Shown: positions 35,516-46,312, counted from the first letter of the stretch. The stretch: 64,000 nt of DNA from Ancistrus triradiatus (GCA_025084515.1 JAJAGP010000178.1:62001-126000); one strand, 5' to 3'. Notes: generated from the sequence alone by a model not told the origin. Translations and numbers: made by a program.

Positions 35516-35931
35516 AGCCTTCTAAAAGTGTTTGCCAAAAGAGGAGCGAGGCAAGGATGGAAGATTATTCAACTCATGACAGCCATGGCACAGGTACTCA
35601 TGGTTGCATTCAAATATAACTTAGCTTTGAAGTAGGAGTGTGGAACGTATCAGAGAAGATGTAGAAATGGGTAGTGAGGTATAAAGATGTTGTAGGTAAA
35701 AGAGAACCAGCTTCAAATGGGGAAAGATAAATGAGCATTAAAGTAAAAAAAAAATGCTTTTGGGACTGAATATGGTAGGAAACGATATAATGCACAGCGA
35801 ACCTGGAAAAGAAGGATGCTCATTATGATCAGTTAAATTAAGAATGCTTATAGTTTCTCTACTTGAATGAAGAACTGGATGATCTCATTCGTGAACATAT
35901 GGTTAGTGAATGTGTTGAATTACTTGTCAAA

Positions 35932-36459
35932 TACAATATGTTGCCAAAAGTATTTGCTCGCTAGCCTTGCGCTTGGTGAGGTAAGGCTTGGATGGAGCTG
36001 CTCGGTTATGGAAACCTATTCCATGAAACTCTCTACAGACTGTTCTTGTGCTAATCTGAAGGCCACATGAAGTTTGGAGGTCTGTAGCGACTGACTGCAG
36101 AAAGTTGGTGACCTCTGCTCACTGTGTGTCTCAGCAGCCGCTGACCCCACTCTGTCATTTTATGTTGACAGAGTGAGTTACTGTTGTTCCCAGTTGCTTC
36201 CACTTTGTTTTAATACCACAGTCAGCTGACCGTGGAATATTTAGTAGCGAGGAAATTTCACAACTGGACTTGTTGCACAGGTGGCATCCTATCTCATGGT
36301 ACTACACTGACCTGAAAGCGACCCTTACTTTCACTAATGTTTGTAGAAGCAGTCTGCATGTCTAAGTGCTTGGTTTTATATACTTGTGGCCATAGAAGTG
36401 ATTGGAACATGAGTTCAGTCATTTGGATGGGTGAGCGAATATTTTTGCAATATAGTGTA
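35932..36459. mobile_element. Tc1-type MITE
   Basis: TACAATATGTTGCCAAAAGT at the left is the inverted counterpart of ATTTTTGCAATATAGTGTA at the right, including the flanking TA. The interior keeps scraps of antisense transposase (for example GCAGTCTGCATGTCTAAGTG) but no open frame. It is an internally deleted Tc1. Confidence 0.8.
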
Positions 36460-36532
36460 TGTTTGAAAACTCTTGAATGGAAATTTGTGTACTATGAAGG
36501 AGTGATTTCTGTTTTACTTTCTTTTTCTCCAG

Positions 36533-36712
36533 GTTTCTGATGTGCCCTCTATTCAGCAGGGAACTGAGGAGACTGTACTCAGGATCTATGCAACCAGAAT
36601 TGAGGGAGCTGAAGCCATGGAGTGGTAATTGAAGGTGTAGTGGTTCTGGAAGACCATGCATTTTTGAGGAAGTCCAAAAACTTTCATTTCAAGTCATGAA
36701 ATGTGTTTTACC
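36533..36712 (+). pseudogene. Terminal exon-like remnant of the same gene
   Basis: The acceptor CTTTCTTTTTCTCCAG ends at 36532. The frame reads VSDVPSIQQGTEETVLRIYA, then TRIEGAEAMEW and stop. A small frame change restores VIEGVVVLEDHAF and, after another, EVQKLSF-like text. The pattern (D-V-x-V-x-x-E-G-x-x-V-L) recalls the C-terminal part of SAMD3-like fish proteins, which would pair it with the 27048 exon. That link is inferred, not shown. Confidence 0.4.
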
Positions 36713-36919
36713 AGCAGGTGATTTTAGAAATGTCAGTGTACTGGCATTTAAGTTTAAAGTATTGTACTTTTCTGTATATTTTTTTCTAAATACAATTTTT
36801 GTGCATTTGTTACATGTTCTGTTTATTTATCAGCACCACCACACCATTAAGGCTTAACACATGCTTAACCTGTGATATGGTTTGAAATTTAGAATTTTGT
36901 GTTGAGGTAACATAATTAA

Positions 36920-37250
36920 TTTAGATGGAACCACTGTCCACAATCACATTATGTAGATCTAATGAAAATGCTTTGAGTTGGATGAACACAAGTAAATCTA
37001 ATCCAACATGATAAATATCTACATGTTCAGAGAACCTTATATAAGTTACTTTAAAGTACTTGAATTGGATTAGGTAAAAATTACTATTTAAAGTTGAATT
37101 GTCAAAATTTAGTTATGTTTTTTTCACACAAGTCTTTTTTAAAGCTTTGAAAAGATATTTTCATGTTGAAAAAATGCAATTCATTTGTGTGGAACCACTG
37201 TCCATGATTAAATTAAGCTCGTTCAAAGAGGTTTTTTTTATTTTTTTGAG
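36920..37250. repeat. Subterminal repeats of the 11.3-kb element
   Basis: TGGAACCACTGTCCA occurs at about 36926 and again at about 37189. TTGGATGAACACAAGTAAATC and TTGAATTGGATTAGG are related AATTGGAT motifs. Such subterminal repeats often bind transposase in DNA elements. Confidence 0.5.
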
Positions 37251-37297
37251 TGTATAGAGAATTCTAAAGGGTTCACAAACTTTCAAGCACCACTGTA

Positions 37298-37679
37298 TCA
37301 ATCAATGCTTAGACTCAGACACACATTTACATAGCAGACACCAAGAGGTAAGTACATAATTACTAATAGAAAGACACTGAAACACGCCATTATTTTATAT
37401 AAGAAATAAGAAACACTATACAACATTATAAATGCACATAACAAAATAACACCAAAATAAACAATACAAGACATCATAAAACCCAAAAAAAAATGGAGCT
37501 ATTGAGCCACAAACAGCACTCTGGGACCCCAGAGGTCAGGGTTCTGTGACTTTCAGCCAGATTCTCAATCAAAGTTGGCAAACCAATTTTCTATAGACTT
37601 AATTAAGGACAGCAGGGAAAAAAGTTGATGAACTGACTTGCTGGAAGCGTAAATCTATACAGTAAATGTCAGTATTGAG
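37298..37679. other. Non-coding sequence
   Basis: AT-rich sequence without a recognisable gene, RNA or repeat. Confidence 0.5.
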
Positions 37680-37847
37680 AGTCACTGGGGTATTCAATAC
37701 AACCCAATGTCCTGCCACTGTTTGTGGAGAATTCAGAAATGTATGCTTTATACTATGAATGTGTTACAAAGCGAGTGCTGCTGTAATACCAGAGTTCAAT
37801 ATTTGGAAGGGGTGTCGACAAACATTTTGTCTATATAGTGTATAATC
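37680..37847. mobile_element. One-ended Tc1 fragment
   Basis: It ends GGGGTGTCGACAAACATTTT and GTCTATATAGTGTA, the terminal inverted repeat of a common fish Tc1 family. The matching left end is not present nearby. Confidence 0.65.
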
Positions 37848-38198
37848 GTGAGCCTGTTTAAGTTTTTGGTGGCATCTTTCTTTTGTTTGGAATCGAGGCT
37901 TTTTGATTCCAAACAAATTTGTGACTTACTGTTGCAAATTTTATTCAATATTTTTTTTTACCAGGTTCAGAATTGGTGAGTTTTGCAATCAGCTTCTTAT
38001 TTCTTCATGCTCCACATTCACTCTCATAACTCTTTCATTGTACTAGTGTGCACGTTCTCATTTCATCCCTTCACACTAGAGTCCTTGTGCTCGTGCGTCT
38101 ATTACAGAATGTCATGATAAGGTGTGGACTCTGAAGGGATCAGTCTGAGGCTTCTGTTGCTGTAGTGTGTCTGTATAATATTCTGCCCATACATGCAG

Positions 38199-38290
38199 CA
38201 AGAGCAGATTCAGCAGCTCCTGTTGCAGAACCCACAGCATGGCCAAGTACTGCAGCAGTTGACCGAACAGTTGCCGCCAGTGGAACCAGG
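38199..38290 (+). CDS. Candidate coding exon, glutamine/leucine-rich
   Basis: The acceptor TTCTGCCCATACATGCAG ends at 38198. The following frame reads QEQIQQLLLQNPQHGQVLQQ and LTEQLPPVEPG, a low-bias, amphipathic Gln/Leu segment very unlike the transposon text around it. It runs into a degraded SINE at about 38291 before any clear splice donor, so the exon may have been interrupted or the fragment may be a captured or relic exon. I do not recognise the gene. An ATG overlapping the acceptor (38193) is probably fortuitous. Confidence 0.4.
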
Positions 38291-38400
38291 GGAAGCATGG
38301 TGGCACAAGTGTTTGGCACAGTTGCTGCACCGATCTACAGATCCCTGGTTCAATTCTGACCTCAGACTCCACCTATATGTAGTTTGCTGCTGCTAATCTA
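38291..38400 (+). mobile_element. Degenerate DANA-like SINE piece
   Basis: GCATGGTGGCACAAGTGTTT and AGATCCCTGGTTCAATTCTG resemble the A- and B-box parts of tRNA-derived DANA-like SINEs. A similar B-box piece is at 62277-62300. Confidence 0.4.
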
Positions 38401-39066
38401 GTGGGATTTTCACTCGGATCCATTGCTAGGGTGTACAGAGAATGGTCATTAAAAAACAGAATATAGAGTTCTCATCATTAATTCATTCAGAAGGCTTGTT
38501 GAGAACTGAAAACTGAGTACTGAGCAAATTTTTCCCATAAGGAATAATGTAAATTTTTGAGACCTGTAGAAATTCCACACTGTATAAGGCATTATATGCA
38601 TTAATGGAGTTGTATTGTGCATGTGCTTCCTGATTCATGAAGGGGATATGTTCCAACAAATTGATCATAAGTTAAGTGTATAATGAGCTGTGATGTTTTA
38701 TGAGTGTTTGATAGAGGGGTCTATACTGTATCATAGCGGAGCTTATGATAAGTAATAATAAGTAAGTGAATGTTTAAAACACATACATTAACTTTTGGAA
38801 CAGCTGGAAATAAACATTAAAACAATGCTTATTTTATAGTAAAGTGTTGAAAAGTCTCTAGTCTCTGTAATTTAGTGATTAATGGGTTGAAAATGAAAAG
38901 TAAAAGCAAAATACTTACTCTATTGGTGAATTCAGGGAGCTAGAATAGCTGCTAAGCTAACTGCAGCCTGTGTTCTGGAGCATTCAATTCCTGTTTTGCT
39001 TTTGCTCTTATAAACTAACCTTTTTAGGACTCATTGAGACTTATTTGCACTAAGATACAGTACTGT
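38401..39066. other. Non-coding sequence
   Basis: AT-rich with no gene or repeat that I can identify. Confidence 0.5.
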
Positions 39067-39071
39067 AGATG

Positions 39072-39666
39072 TGTCACGCCCCAAGGTCTCATCCTGGTTT
39101 TCCTGCATTGCTTCCACCCTAGTGGCAATCCAACGTACATCAGTCACAACCCTTCACCAGATCACGTGACTGCCACAGACCAATCCAGGAGCTCCACCGC
39201 TTCCGGATTACAGATTGTTTTCAGCTGTGGGACTCCCTTTATAAGCAGGTCTTTGAGCCTCGGCTGTGTCTGCTTCTGCTCTGCCTTGTCGCGGCTGCGC
39301 CCGCAGTATATGTTTTGTTGCAGTCCTGTCCGCTTCTGTTTCCCATGCCACAGGTTGGTAGCCTTCTTAGTTCTTTTGTTAGGTTCATTAGCTTCTCAGG
39401 CTTCTCCATGGTTTGTCTTAGTTTGCTCTTCCTTTGTTTGGTTACCGCGTCTCCGCACTCGTCCTTTGTAAGTGCACTAGTTCCATTTGTTTCTGGTTTT
39501 GGTTCAGGTGTTCTAGTTTAGTTTCTAATGTGTGTTTTAGTTAGCTATGTATCCCTTAGTTGCATGGACTATTTCTTTAATTTCTTTTCTTTAATCAATA
39601 ACTTGATTTAAATTAGAACCTGCATGCATCTCACCCAATCTGTCTGTTCAACAAGCCTGCATTACA
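39072..39666 (+). mobile_element. Solo LTR, plus orientation
   Basis: Starts TGTCACGCCCCAAGG, ends CTGCATTACA, and is flanked by AGATG at 39067-39071 and 39667-39671. It contains a TATA-like TTTATAAGCAG near 39238 and a GC-rich initiator region, so it probably points right. Open frames within it are LTR sequence, not genes. Confidence 0.85.
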
Positions 39667-40024
39667 AGATGTAAAATAAAGAAACACTATGAACAGCGGA
39701 ATTCTTCACTAAGCAAGGGCTATGGTCAACCTGAATCACGGAATCATGAATCACGGCTCAACCCATACAAGTTTAAGCAAGTGCCAAGCAAACATGAGAA
39801 CCGAGACAAATTTACTTGTCAAAATGCATCGAGAACCAAATTTGATGAGTTCCAAGATAGATAGATAGATAGATCAGTTTATTAATCCCGGAGGGAAATT
39901 CGTGTGTTACAGCGGCACAAGTCAAACAAAAAGGGGAGAGCAAGAGCAAGATATAAATATAGATCAGATATAAATATACATAGAGAGCAGGGTTATAATA
40001 TAATTATAGCAAAAAGTATGATCC

Positions 40025-43000
40025 TTAGGCAGTAATGACCCGGGACAGTGCAGAAGAGTTGTACAGTGTGATAGCTGTTGTTATAAATGATCTCCTGAAC
40101 CTCTCCTTGTTACAGCGGAGCTGGATGAGTCTATTACTGAAAGTGCTCCTCTGTCTGATCAGCAGGTCATGTAGAGGATGTGAAGTGTTGTCCAGAATAG
40201 CAGTGAGTTTAAGTGATCTCCTTTCAACCACCTCCTCAAAACCATCTAGTGAGCAGCCCAGAACTGAACCTGCCTTCCTGATCAGTTTGTTGAGCTTATT
40301 CTTGTCTCCTCCTCTGATGCTGTTTCCCCAGCAAACTGCAGCGAAGAAGATAGCGCTGGCAACTACTGACTGGTAGAAGATCACTAGCAATTTGCTGCAC
40401 ACATTAAAGACCTGAGCTTTCTCAGAAAGTAGAGTTTGCTCATTCCCTTCCTGTATATGGTCTCTACGCTGGCCTTCCAATCCAGCTTGTTGTCCAGTAG
40501 GACACCCAGATACTTATAGGTGTCAACTTGCTCAACTGACTGACTCTTAATGGTGACAGGATTTACCGTGGTCCTCTTCTTCCTGAAGTCTATAACCATC
40601 TCCTTGGTTTTGGTCACATTGAGGAGCAGCTGGTTCCTCTCACACCAATCAACAAAACTGTTGACCAGGTGTATGTATTCATCTTCTTGTCCATCCCTGA
40701 TGCACCCTACCACTACAGAGTCATCCGAAAATTTCTGAAGATGGCAAAGGTCTGACCAGTACTGGAAGTCATTGGTGTACAGGGTGAAGAGGAAGGGGTA
40801 AGAGAACAGTCCCTTGCGGTGCTCCCACACTGCTCACTAGAAAATCAGACTGACAGGTTCCTAGTTGTACATACTGAGGCCTCTCAGAAAGGCAATCCAA
40901 GACCCAGGAGATCATAGACTTATCCACATTCATTTTATCCATCTTCTCCCCCAGCCTAAGAGGTTGGATTGTGTTAAATGCACAGGAGAAGTCAAAGAAG
41001 GTGATTCTTACTGATGTGTTGCTCAGATCCAGATGTGAGTGTGTCTTATGGAGCAAGTATATGATGGCATCATCCACGCCAACCTGCTGCTGGTAAGCAA
41101 ACTGTAGCGGGTCCAAGAAAGGACTGACCATAGGCCTCAGGTGAGACAGAACCAGTCTTTCCAGTATCTTCATGACGTGAGATGTGAGTGCCACAGGCCT
41201 GTAGTCATTATTGGAAGAAGTAGCAACCTTCTTTGCGACAGGGACCAGACAGGATGTTTTCCACAGTACCTGCACACGTTCTTGACTGAGGCTCAGGTTG
41301 AAGAGGCGCTGAAAAATCCCACATAGCTGGGTGGCACAAGTCCTGAGGACTCTTGGACTGATTCCATCTGGACCTGCAGCTTTACTCAGCTTCAGTTTCT
41401 TCAGCTGTCTTCTCACCTGACCAGCTGTAACTCTGAAGGGGACTTGTGGGTCATCAGACAGTAATTGAGAGCAGAATGAGTGTGAATTGGAGTCATGAAT
41501 GTAGTCCTGAATGGGTGCTGGAGGTGGAGTTGAGACTTGAATAGAGTCTTGATTGGGTGCTGTAGGTGACGGAGTTTGGTGTGAAGAGTCGTCTATGGGA
41601 AGAATAGGTGGTGAGAGAGTGAGAAGAGAGCCATTAATGGTGGAGGGAGATGGGTGAGGGGGGGGGTAGACGTGCTGAATCTGTTAAAGAAGTTATTCAA
41701 CTTGTTAGCAGCCTCTAGATTGCCCCCCACAGCTTGGTGTTTGGTTTTGAAGCCAGTGATCTGCTTCATTCCAGCCCACACCTCCTTTGAGTTGTTCTGT
41801 TGAAGTTTGTCCTCCAATTTTAGTCTGTAGGCCTCCTTATTCTCCCTCAGTTTCACCTTCAACTCCTTCTGCACTGTCCTCAGTTGTTTCTTGTCCTTAA
41901 GCCTGAAAGCCTGTTTCTTCTTGTTCAACAAACCCTTCAGGTCTCTGGTGATCCAAGGTTTATTGTTGGAGAAGCAGCTCACCTTCTTGACAGGTACATG
42001 AGAGTCAGTGCAGAAGTTAATGTAATCAGAGATGCAGTCTATCATCCCATTGATGTCATCACCAGCTGGCTCACACAAAGCATCCCAGTCAGTCATTTCA
42101 AAACAAAACTGCAGGGCCTCCTCTGCATCAGGTGACCACCTCCTGATTGTTTTCTTTGTCACACGTTGACGTAAGACAACAGGATGATATGTGGGAGTAA
42201 GCAGGACCAGGTTATGATCTGATCTTCCCAGCGGTGGAAGGGCCGATGAACTGTAGGCTTCCCTCACATTGGAGTAGAGGAGATCCAGAACTTGGTTTTC
42301 CCGTGTAGTGCAGCTGACGAATTGATAAAATTTAGGCAGGGTGGAGGAAAGTGTGACATGATTAAAGTCCCCAGAGACAGCAAGGAAACTATTAGGATGC
42401 CTAGTCTGAAGTCTCGCGATAGCCGATAGTATGACGTCACAAGCAAATTCAACGTTGGTTGTCGGTGGAATGTAAACAGTAACAATGATGGCAATCGTGA
42501 ATTCCCTCGGCAGGTAGTAAGGACGTAGTCCAACAGCTAAGAGTTCAGCGTTCGGACAGCAGTGGCGCTCATACACAGTAATATGTCCTGGGTTACACCA
42601 TCTATTGTTCACAAACAGCGCGACTCCACCACCTTTCTTCTTACCACTCAGTTCAGTGTTCCTGTCACAGCGAACAATCTGGAAGCTGGGAATCGAAACA
42701 TTAAAGTCCGGAATATCAGCATGAAGCCATGTCTCCATAAAACACAGCACACTGCTCTCCCAGTACTCGCGCTGGGTATTAATCAGTGCGTTCAGCTCGT
42801 CCACCTTGTTACCAATAGACCTCACATTTCCCATGATGATAGAGGGAATAAAGGGCTTATAGCGTCTCCGCTTAGACTTAACTTTAACTCCAGCTCTGCA
42901 TCCTCTGTATGCAGTGTTGTGCGTGAACGAGTTCAAAAGAACGCGTTCATTGAACACGCTCGTTTTTCGTGAACGTTGAACTGAACGCAACACATTTTTA

Positions 43001-43723
43001 AATAAAGAACTTGAACGTGAATTAGTTCACATTATGTGTCATGAACGGCAGACATCACTGTAAATGAACGTTGGAATTTGTTTTCCATTGAAAACTGAGT
43101 GACATCTGTTTTCTCTTTTGAAACGCAACGAGAGAAAGTTCCTCCCTCCTGTATTCTCGCTGGTGCCCGCTTAAAATCATGTATCACCAGACAGAAATGG
43201 TTTTGACATTGTGTGCGCAATGCATTGCGGGCAACGTAGTGTCCGGCTGAGACTAGTTAAACATACTGGCAAGTTAATAACATACTGGCTTCAACACGAC
43301 GTTACCCGTGATGAATTGCAGCAGAGCGGGGTAGGCATAGCAACGCCGCGTACACAATTGCAGTGCCATGAGCAAATGTTTACAATGAGCAGTTTCAAAG
43401 AAACGTATAGTGATTTTCTAGCTTGTAGTGTGAAAAAAAAGTATTTATTTGAATATCTCACGAAAAAAGTCAAATGAACTGAACTTTGAACTAGTTCAGA
43501 ATTAAAATTGTGAACTTTGAACGTGAACTGTTCACTTTGAGCATGTATGAACTGAACTTGAACTAGTTCAGAAAAGCTGTGAACTGGCACAACACTGTCT
43601 GTATGGTCTCCTTATATCCTCGGAAACATGAATGTTTATGGAGCGCGGAGCAGATTTACAGAGCTCCATCAGCTGCTCCCGTGTGTAAGTGAAACGAGCT
43701 GTTGTTACACTAATACTCTCCAT
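40025..43723 (-). pseudogene. LINE endonuclease-RT polyprotein, broken
   Basis: The ATG at 43723 starts MESISVTTARFTYTREQLME and runs into the hAT MITE. After it, 42903-41593 holds the endonuclease: IIMGNVRSIGNKVDELNALI, CFMETWLHADIPD, KKGGGVALFVNNRW, SGDFNHVTL and GRSDHNLVLL. This is followed by a linker with NKPWITRDLKGLLNKKK. RT is in 41416-40769 (KAAGPDGISPRVLR, RPVALTSHVMKILERLVLSH, FFDFSCAFNTIQP, SVGAPQGTVL) and 40830-40384 (LQKFSDDSVVVGC, an F-S-D-D catalytic box). The C-terminus lies in 40480-40025. Breaks occur near 41590-41416, 40800 and 40430. Confidence 0.9.
42912..43597. mobile_element. hAT MITE, 686 bp, inside LINE ORF
   Basis: The ends CAGTGTTGTGC and GGCACAACACTG are inverted repeats (one internal mismatch). 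The 8-bp target TCTGTATG is duplicated exactly at 42904-42911 and 43598-43605. The interior is full of GAACTAGTTCA- and GTTCATTGAAC-type palindromic motifs near both ends. No transposase is present. Removing it with one target copy restores the LINE reading ...DIRRPYR-GCRAGVK. Confidence 0.92.
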
Positions 43724-43935
43724 TCCGATCCGAAAATGATTATGGCTAGAGTTATAACTAAAAACACAGAAGTAAAATAAAATAAAAATAAAAGTTAAGA
43801 AAAAATAAACCTAAGTGAGAAAAATTGCACTAAAAGTAATTAAAAGTAAAAACCTAATGTAGGTTAGTTTGAAAAAAACGTCTCGTAGACTGAGCTGCTG
43901 CAACATGCTGCCGCTAGGACGGCGCAAAGAGTCAA

Positions 43936-44074
43936 GGTGGTTGAGAACTGAGATACCACTGTATTCAATTTGATTAATTCAATTATTCAATAATTGAATT
44001 ATTCAGTTCAATAAATTCAAAATTATCTAGTCAAATAAGTCTTACTGTAATATTTAAAATAAAAATTACGTAAA
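43936..44074. other. AT-rich simple sequence
   Basis: Repeated AATTATTCAAT-type motifs between two elements. No gene. Confidence 0.6.
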
Positions 44075-44933
44075 ATTAGGCATGTCGGCATTATTTAGTT
44101 ACTCTAGGATCTTGAGTCCTCAGCAGGAAAGTTCTTGGTGGCACATTGTCCCCAGCCAACCGGAGGAAGGAGAGAGTTACTGCCCTCTGGTTTGGCCTGG
44201 GTATGGTGGGCGTGGAGTTGATGACGGAAACAACTTGAGTGGAGCTGAAGCAGAGGAATATCATAGTGTGTGGGGCTGGAACTGGTACTGGAACACAAAC
44301 TAGGACAGAAAAGAGAAAATGTAATGAGTTATTGATTGTCAGCACAGAGTCTATTAACAAACATATGTGTAGCATGAGACTCTGGCAGCATTAGCTATAG
44401 CAGCATAGCTAGAAAGAGGAAACCAGAAGGTGACAAATCACCTTCCCATGGGAGTCAAGAAGGCAGCAACCCAACATCCCAGATCACTACAAAACTCTTT
44501 GACTATGAAGTCCCAGCTCTGCCCTTAGTTTAAGGTGAGGATGCACAAGTCAAGATCAAGAGGACCGAAGCCCAGCCCAGCCAGACTGCTCTCGGCCTGA
44601 CCGCAGACTCCGGCCCCAGTAACCCGAGCCATGCATACCAGTGTAAGTCCAGCCAAAAGCCTGTATAAATAACTATGTTTTTAGCCTAGACTTAAAAATT
44701 TGGAGAGTGTCTGAATTTTGAACTTAAAGTGGGGAGTTTAGTCCACAGCTAGAGGGCCAAGTATGAGAAAGTGTAGTGCTTAGGGATAGGAGACACACGC
44801 AGGGAGTGGATCAAACCAACGGTGGCGTTTATAATGGAAAAACTGGCAAAATAACAGAACTCTACGAAACACAGATGGCAGAAGGACGAGACGAGGAGAT
44901 AACCGAGCGAAAGACTGGAGAGAAGGACTGTGG

Positions 44934-45118
44934 TGGCCCAGCAGTTAAGAAACTGGTCTTTGGACCAGAAGGTTCAAGGTTCAAATCCTAACAATGCCAA
45001 AGCTACCATGGTTGGGTCCTTGACCTTGCAAGGCCCTTAACCTACAATTGCTTGGACTTTAAGAATGTATCAATTGTAAGTCGCTCTGGATAAGAGCGTC
45101 TGGTAAATGACAAATGTT
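44934..45118 (+). mobile_element. tRNA-derived SINE in the LTR
   Basis: GGACTGTGGTGGCCCAGCAG, GGTTCAAATCCTAAC and AAGTCGCTCTGGATAAGAGC mark head, B box and tail of the same SINE family as 33291. It is inserted in the solo LTR. Confidence 0.88.
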
Positions 45119-45130
45119 GCGTTTATATTG

Positions 45131-45298
45131 TGGACTGTGGTAGCCGTCCACAATATCAATAGCAGGGTTCAAATCCTACCTCTGCCACTGTTGGGTCCTT
45201 GAGCAAGGCCCTTAACCCACAATTGCTTGGATTGTAAGATTGTATCAATTGTAAGTCGCTCTGGATAAGGGTGTCTGCTAAATGCTGTAAATGTAAAA
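45131..45298 (+). mobile_element. tRNA-derived SINE, head rearranged
   Basis: Same family. The segment between A and B box is replaced by CCGTCCACAATATCAATAGC, while the B box (GGGTTCAAATCCTACC) and tail are intact. Confidence 0.8.
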
Positions 45299-45709
45299 GA
45301 GATGAGAGACGAAATCGAAGATGGACGGAGCGAGACTAGGTAGGTACAGCAATAAACAAGGCTAGAAGCGAGATGCATGAAGCGATGAGATGGAGCTCAG
45401 AAACGGGGTAGAAACCAGACTTAGCGAAGAGAGTGAGAAGCAAGAGGGTATAAATAGGAGAAGAGAAATGTCTAGAAGATGAGAAAGAGGTGCAGATGAT
45501 AGAAGGTTGGAGAGAGAGAGAAAGTGGTAGAATGTCGGTGTGATAGAAAGCCTTTTCCCCCTGCTGTGACTTTTTTAATTCTAGGAAGTAAAAGAAGTCC
45601 TGCACCCTGTGAATGAAGTAGACGAGCTGGATTGACTATTAAGGCCTTTACTCTACTCTACTACTCTACTCTTTACTCTACTCTACTTCAAAGGCTGGAT
45701 TTACTCTAA

Positions 45710-46312
45710 AGGCCTTTTCACAGCAAGTCCGATTTTTACAGATGAAAAAAACACACGTATATTAATGCCGTCCTTCACACTGAGTGCCAAACTGACGGAC
45801 TGCAACGTTGCTTAAAATTTTTTATCAGAACCTGTTCTAATTTCTGCATTGTTCGGAAACGTTAAAATCAGGCTGATCAATCAGAGCTTGGTTGTCAATC
45901 AGAACAGCTTAGCACAAGAGCTTATAGAACAAGCAACACACTGACTATAAAAACATGGATATTAAAGAAAAGGTCTCTTGGAGTATGGCTGAAAGGCTTT
46001 AGAATGATGGTGATAAACCTCACAGTGACTGTATGGAACCGTTTTCTTGTTTATTTAAGTGCATTTTAATCTGTTAATGCCCACAAAAAAACTAGAGCTT
46101 TGCTCGTCTTTGTTTTTTTAAGTTGACAATGTGAAAAAGACACAGTGAGACACATTAAGAGAAGGGAAATTAAATAAAGCAATAGTGGACAGGGAGTTTT
46201 CAGAGTATTTAGACAAAAAACACGTTGGACTTGGTGTGAAGGTCCCGATGTGTTAAAAATCACATCCGTTTTTTTTTTTTGCATAAAAATCAGACACAGT
46301 GTGAAAAGGCCT
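45710..46312. mobile_element. Harbinger-like MITE, 603 bp
   Basis: The ends AGGCCTTTTCAC and GTGAAAAGGCCT are exact inverted repeats. TAA is duplicated at 45707-45709 and 46313-46315. Removing it restores the L2 antisense reading CTCTAA-GAGTTCACTCAG. No coding sequence. The 3-bp TAA target suggests PIF/Harbinger. Confidence 0.88.

Larger units (their letters stand above)
25961..37252 (+). mobile_element. 11.3-kb DNA element carrying gene-like exons
   Basis: The element begins CACTAGGAAAAAAAG and ends TTTTTTTGAGTG, short inverted ends of the form CACT..AAAAAA, flanked by TA on both sides (25959-25960 and 37253-37254). Comparison with the uninterrupted Tc1 relative near 59630 confirms the insertion point. 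It holds a promoter-like first exon (26236), an exon with a clean acceptor (27048), a terminal exon-like piece (36533) and subterminal repeats at its right end. Later insertions (LTR element, Tc1, MITE, SINEs) make up much of its length. The superfamily is not identified, and no transposase is recognised. Confidence 0.6.
24384..37295 (-). mobile_element. Tc1-like transposon split by an 11.3-kb insertion
   Basis: The left end begins CAGTGGTGCTTGAAAGTTTG at 24384. The right end is its exact reverse complement for 33 bp, ending at 37295. TA flanks both ends (24382-24383 and 37296-37297). Transposase remnants are on the minus strand at 24730-25402. A MITE (25525-25740) and a large element (25961-37252) interrupt it. 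A relative of its right end occurs at 59456-59674 and shows what the uninterrupted sequence looks like. Confidence 0.88.
39857..43935 (-). mobile_element. Jockey-superfamily LINE (Rex1/CR1-like)
   Basis: Minus strand. The 3' end is the ATCT microsatellite (seen as ATAGATAG at 39857) preceded by CCTCCGGGATTAATAAACTG. The ORF spans 43723 to 40025 and the 5' UTR reaches about 43935. The L2 elements elsewhere are only distantly related. A hAT MITE interrupts the ORF's start. Assignment to Rex1 rather than another jockey clade is uncertain. Confidence 0.85.
44772..45545 (-). mobile_element. Solo LTR nested in L2 copy D
   Basis: Starts TGTAGTGCTTAGG and ends GGTGTGATA (a CA terminus changed to TA). 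GAAAG is duplicated at 44767-44771 and 45546-45550. The two SINEs within it (44934 and 45131) inflate its length. Without them it would be about 420 bp. Sequence flavour (GCAGATGATAGAAGG, TATAAATAGG) resembles the LTRs at 28779 and 32067, but I could not align them confidently. Confidence 0.75.

Noticed and set aside
37298..37486. Hydrophobic minus-strand frame of 62 codons
   Set aside because: No recognisable family; AT-rich sequence often gives Leu/Ile/Tyr-rich frames of this size.
39034..39521. Plus-strand frames of 145 and 68 codons
   Set aside because: They coincide with a solo LTR bounded by AGATG duplications and have hydrophobic low-complexity text without a domain.
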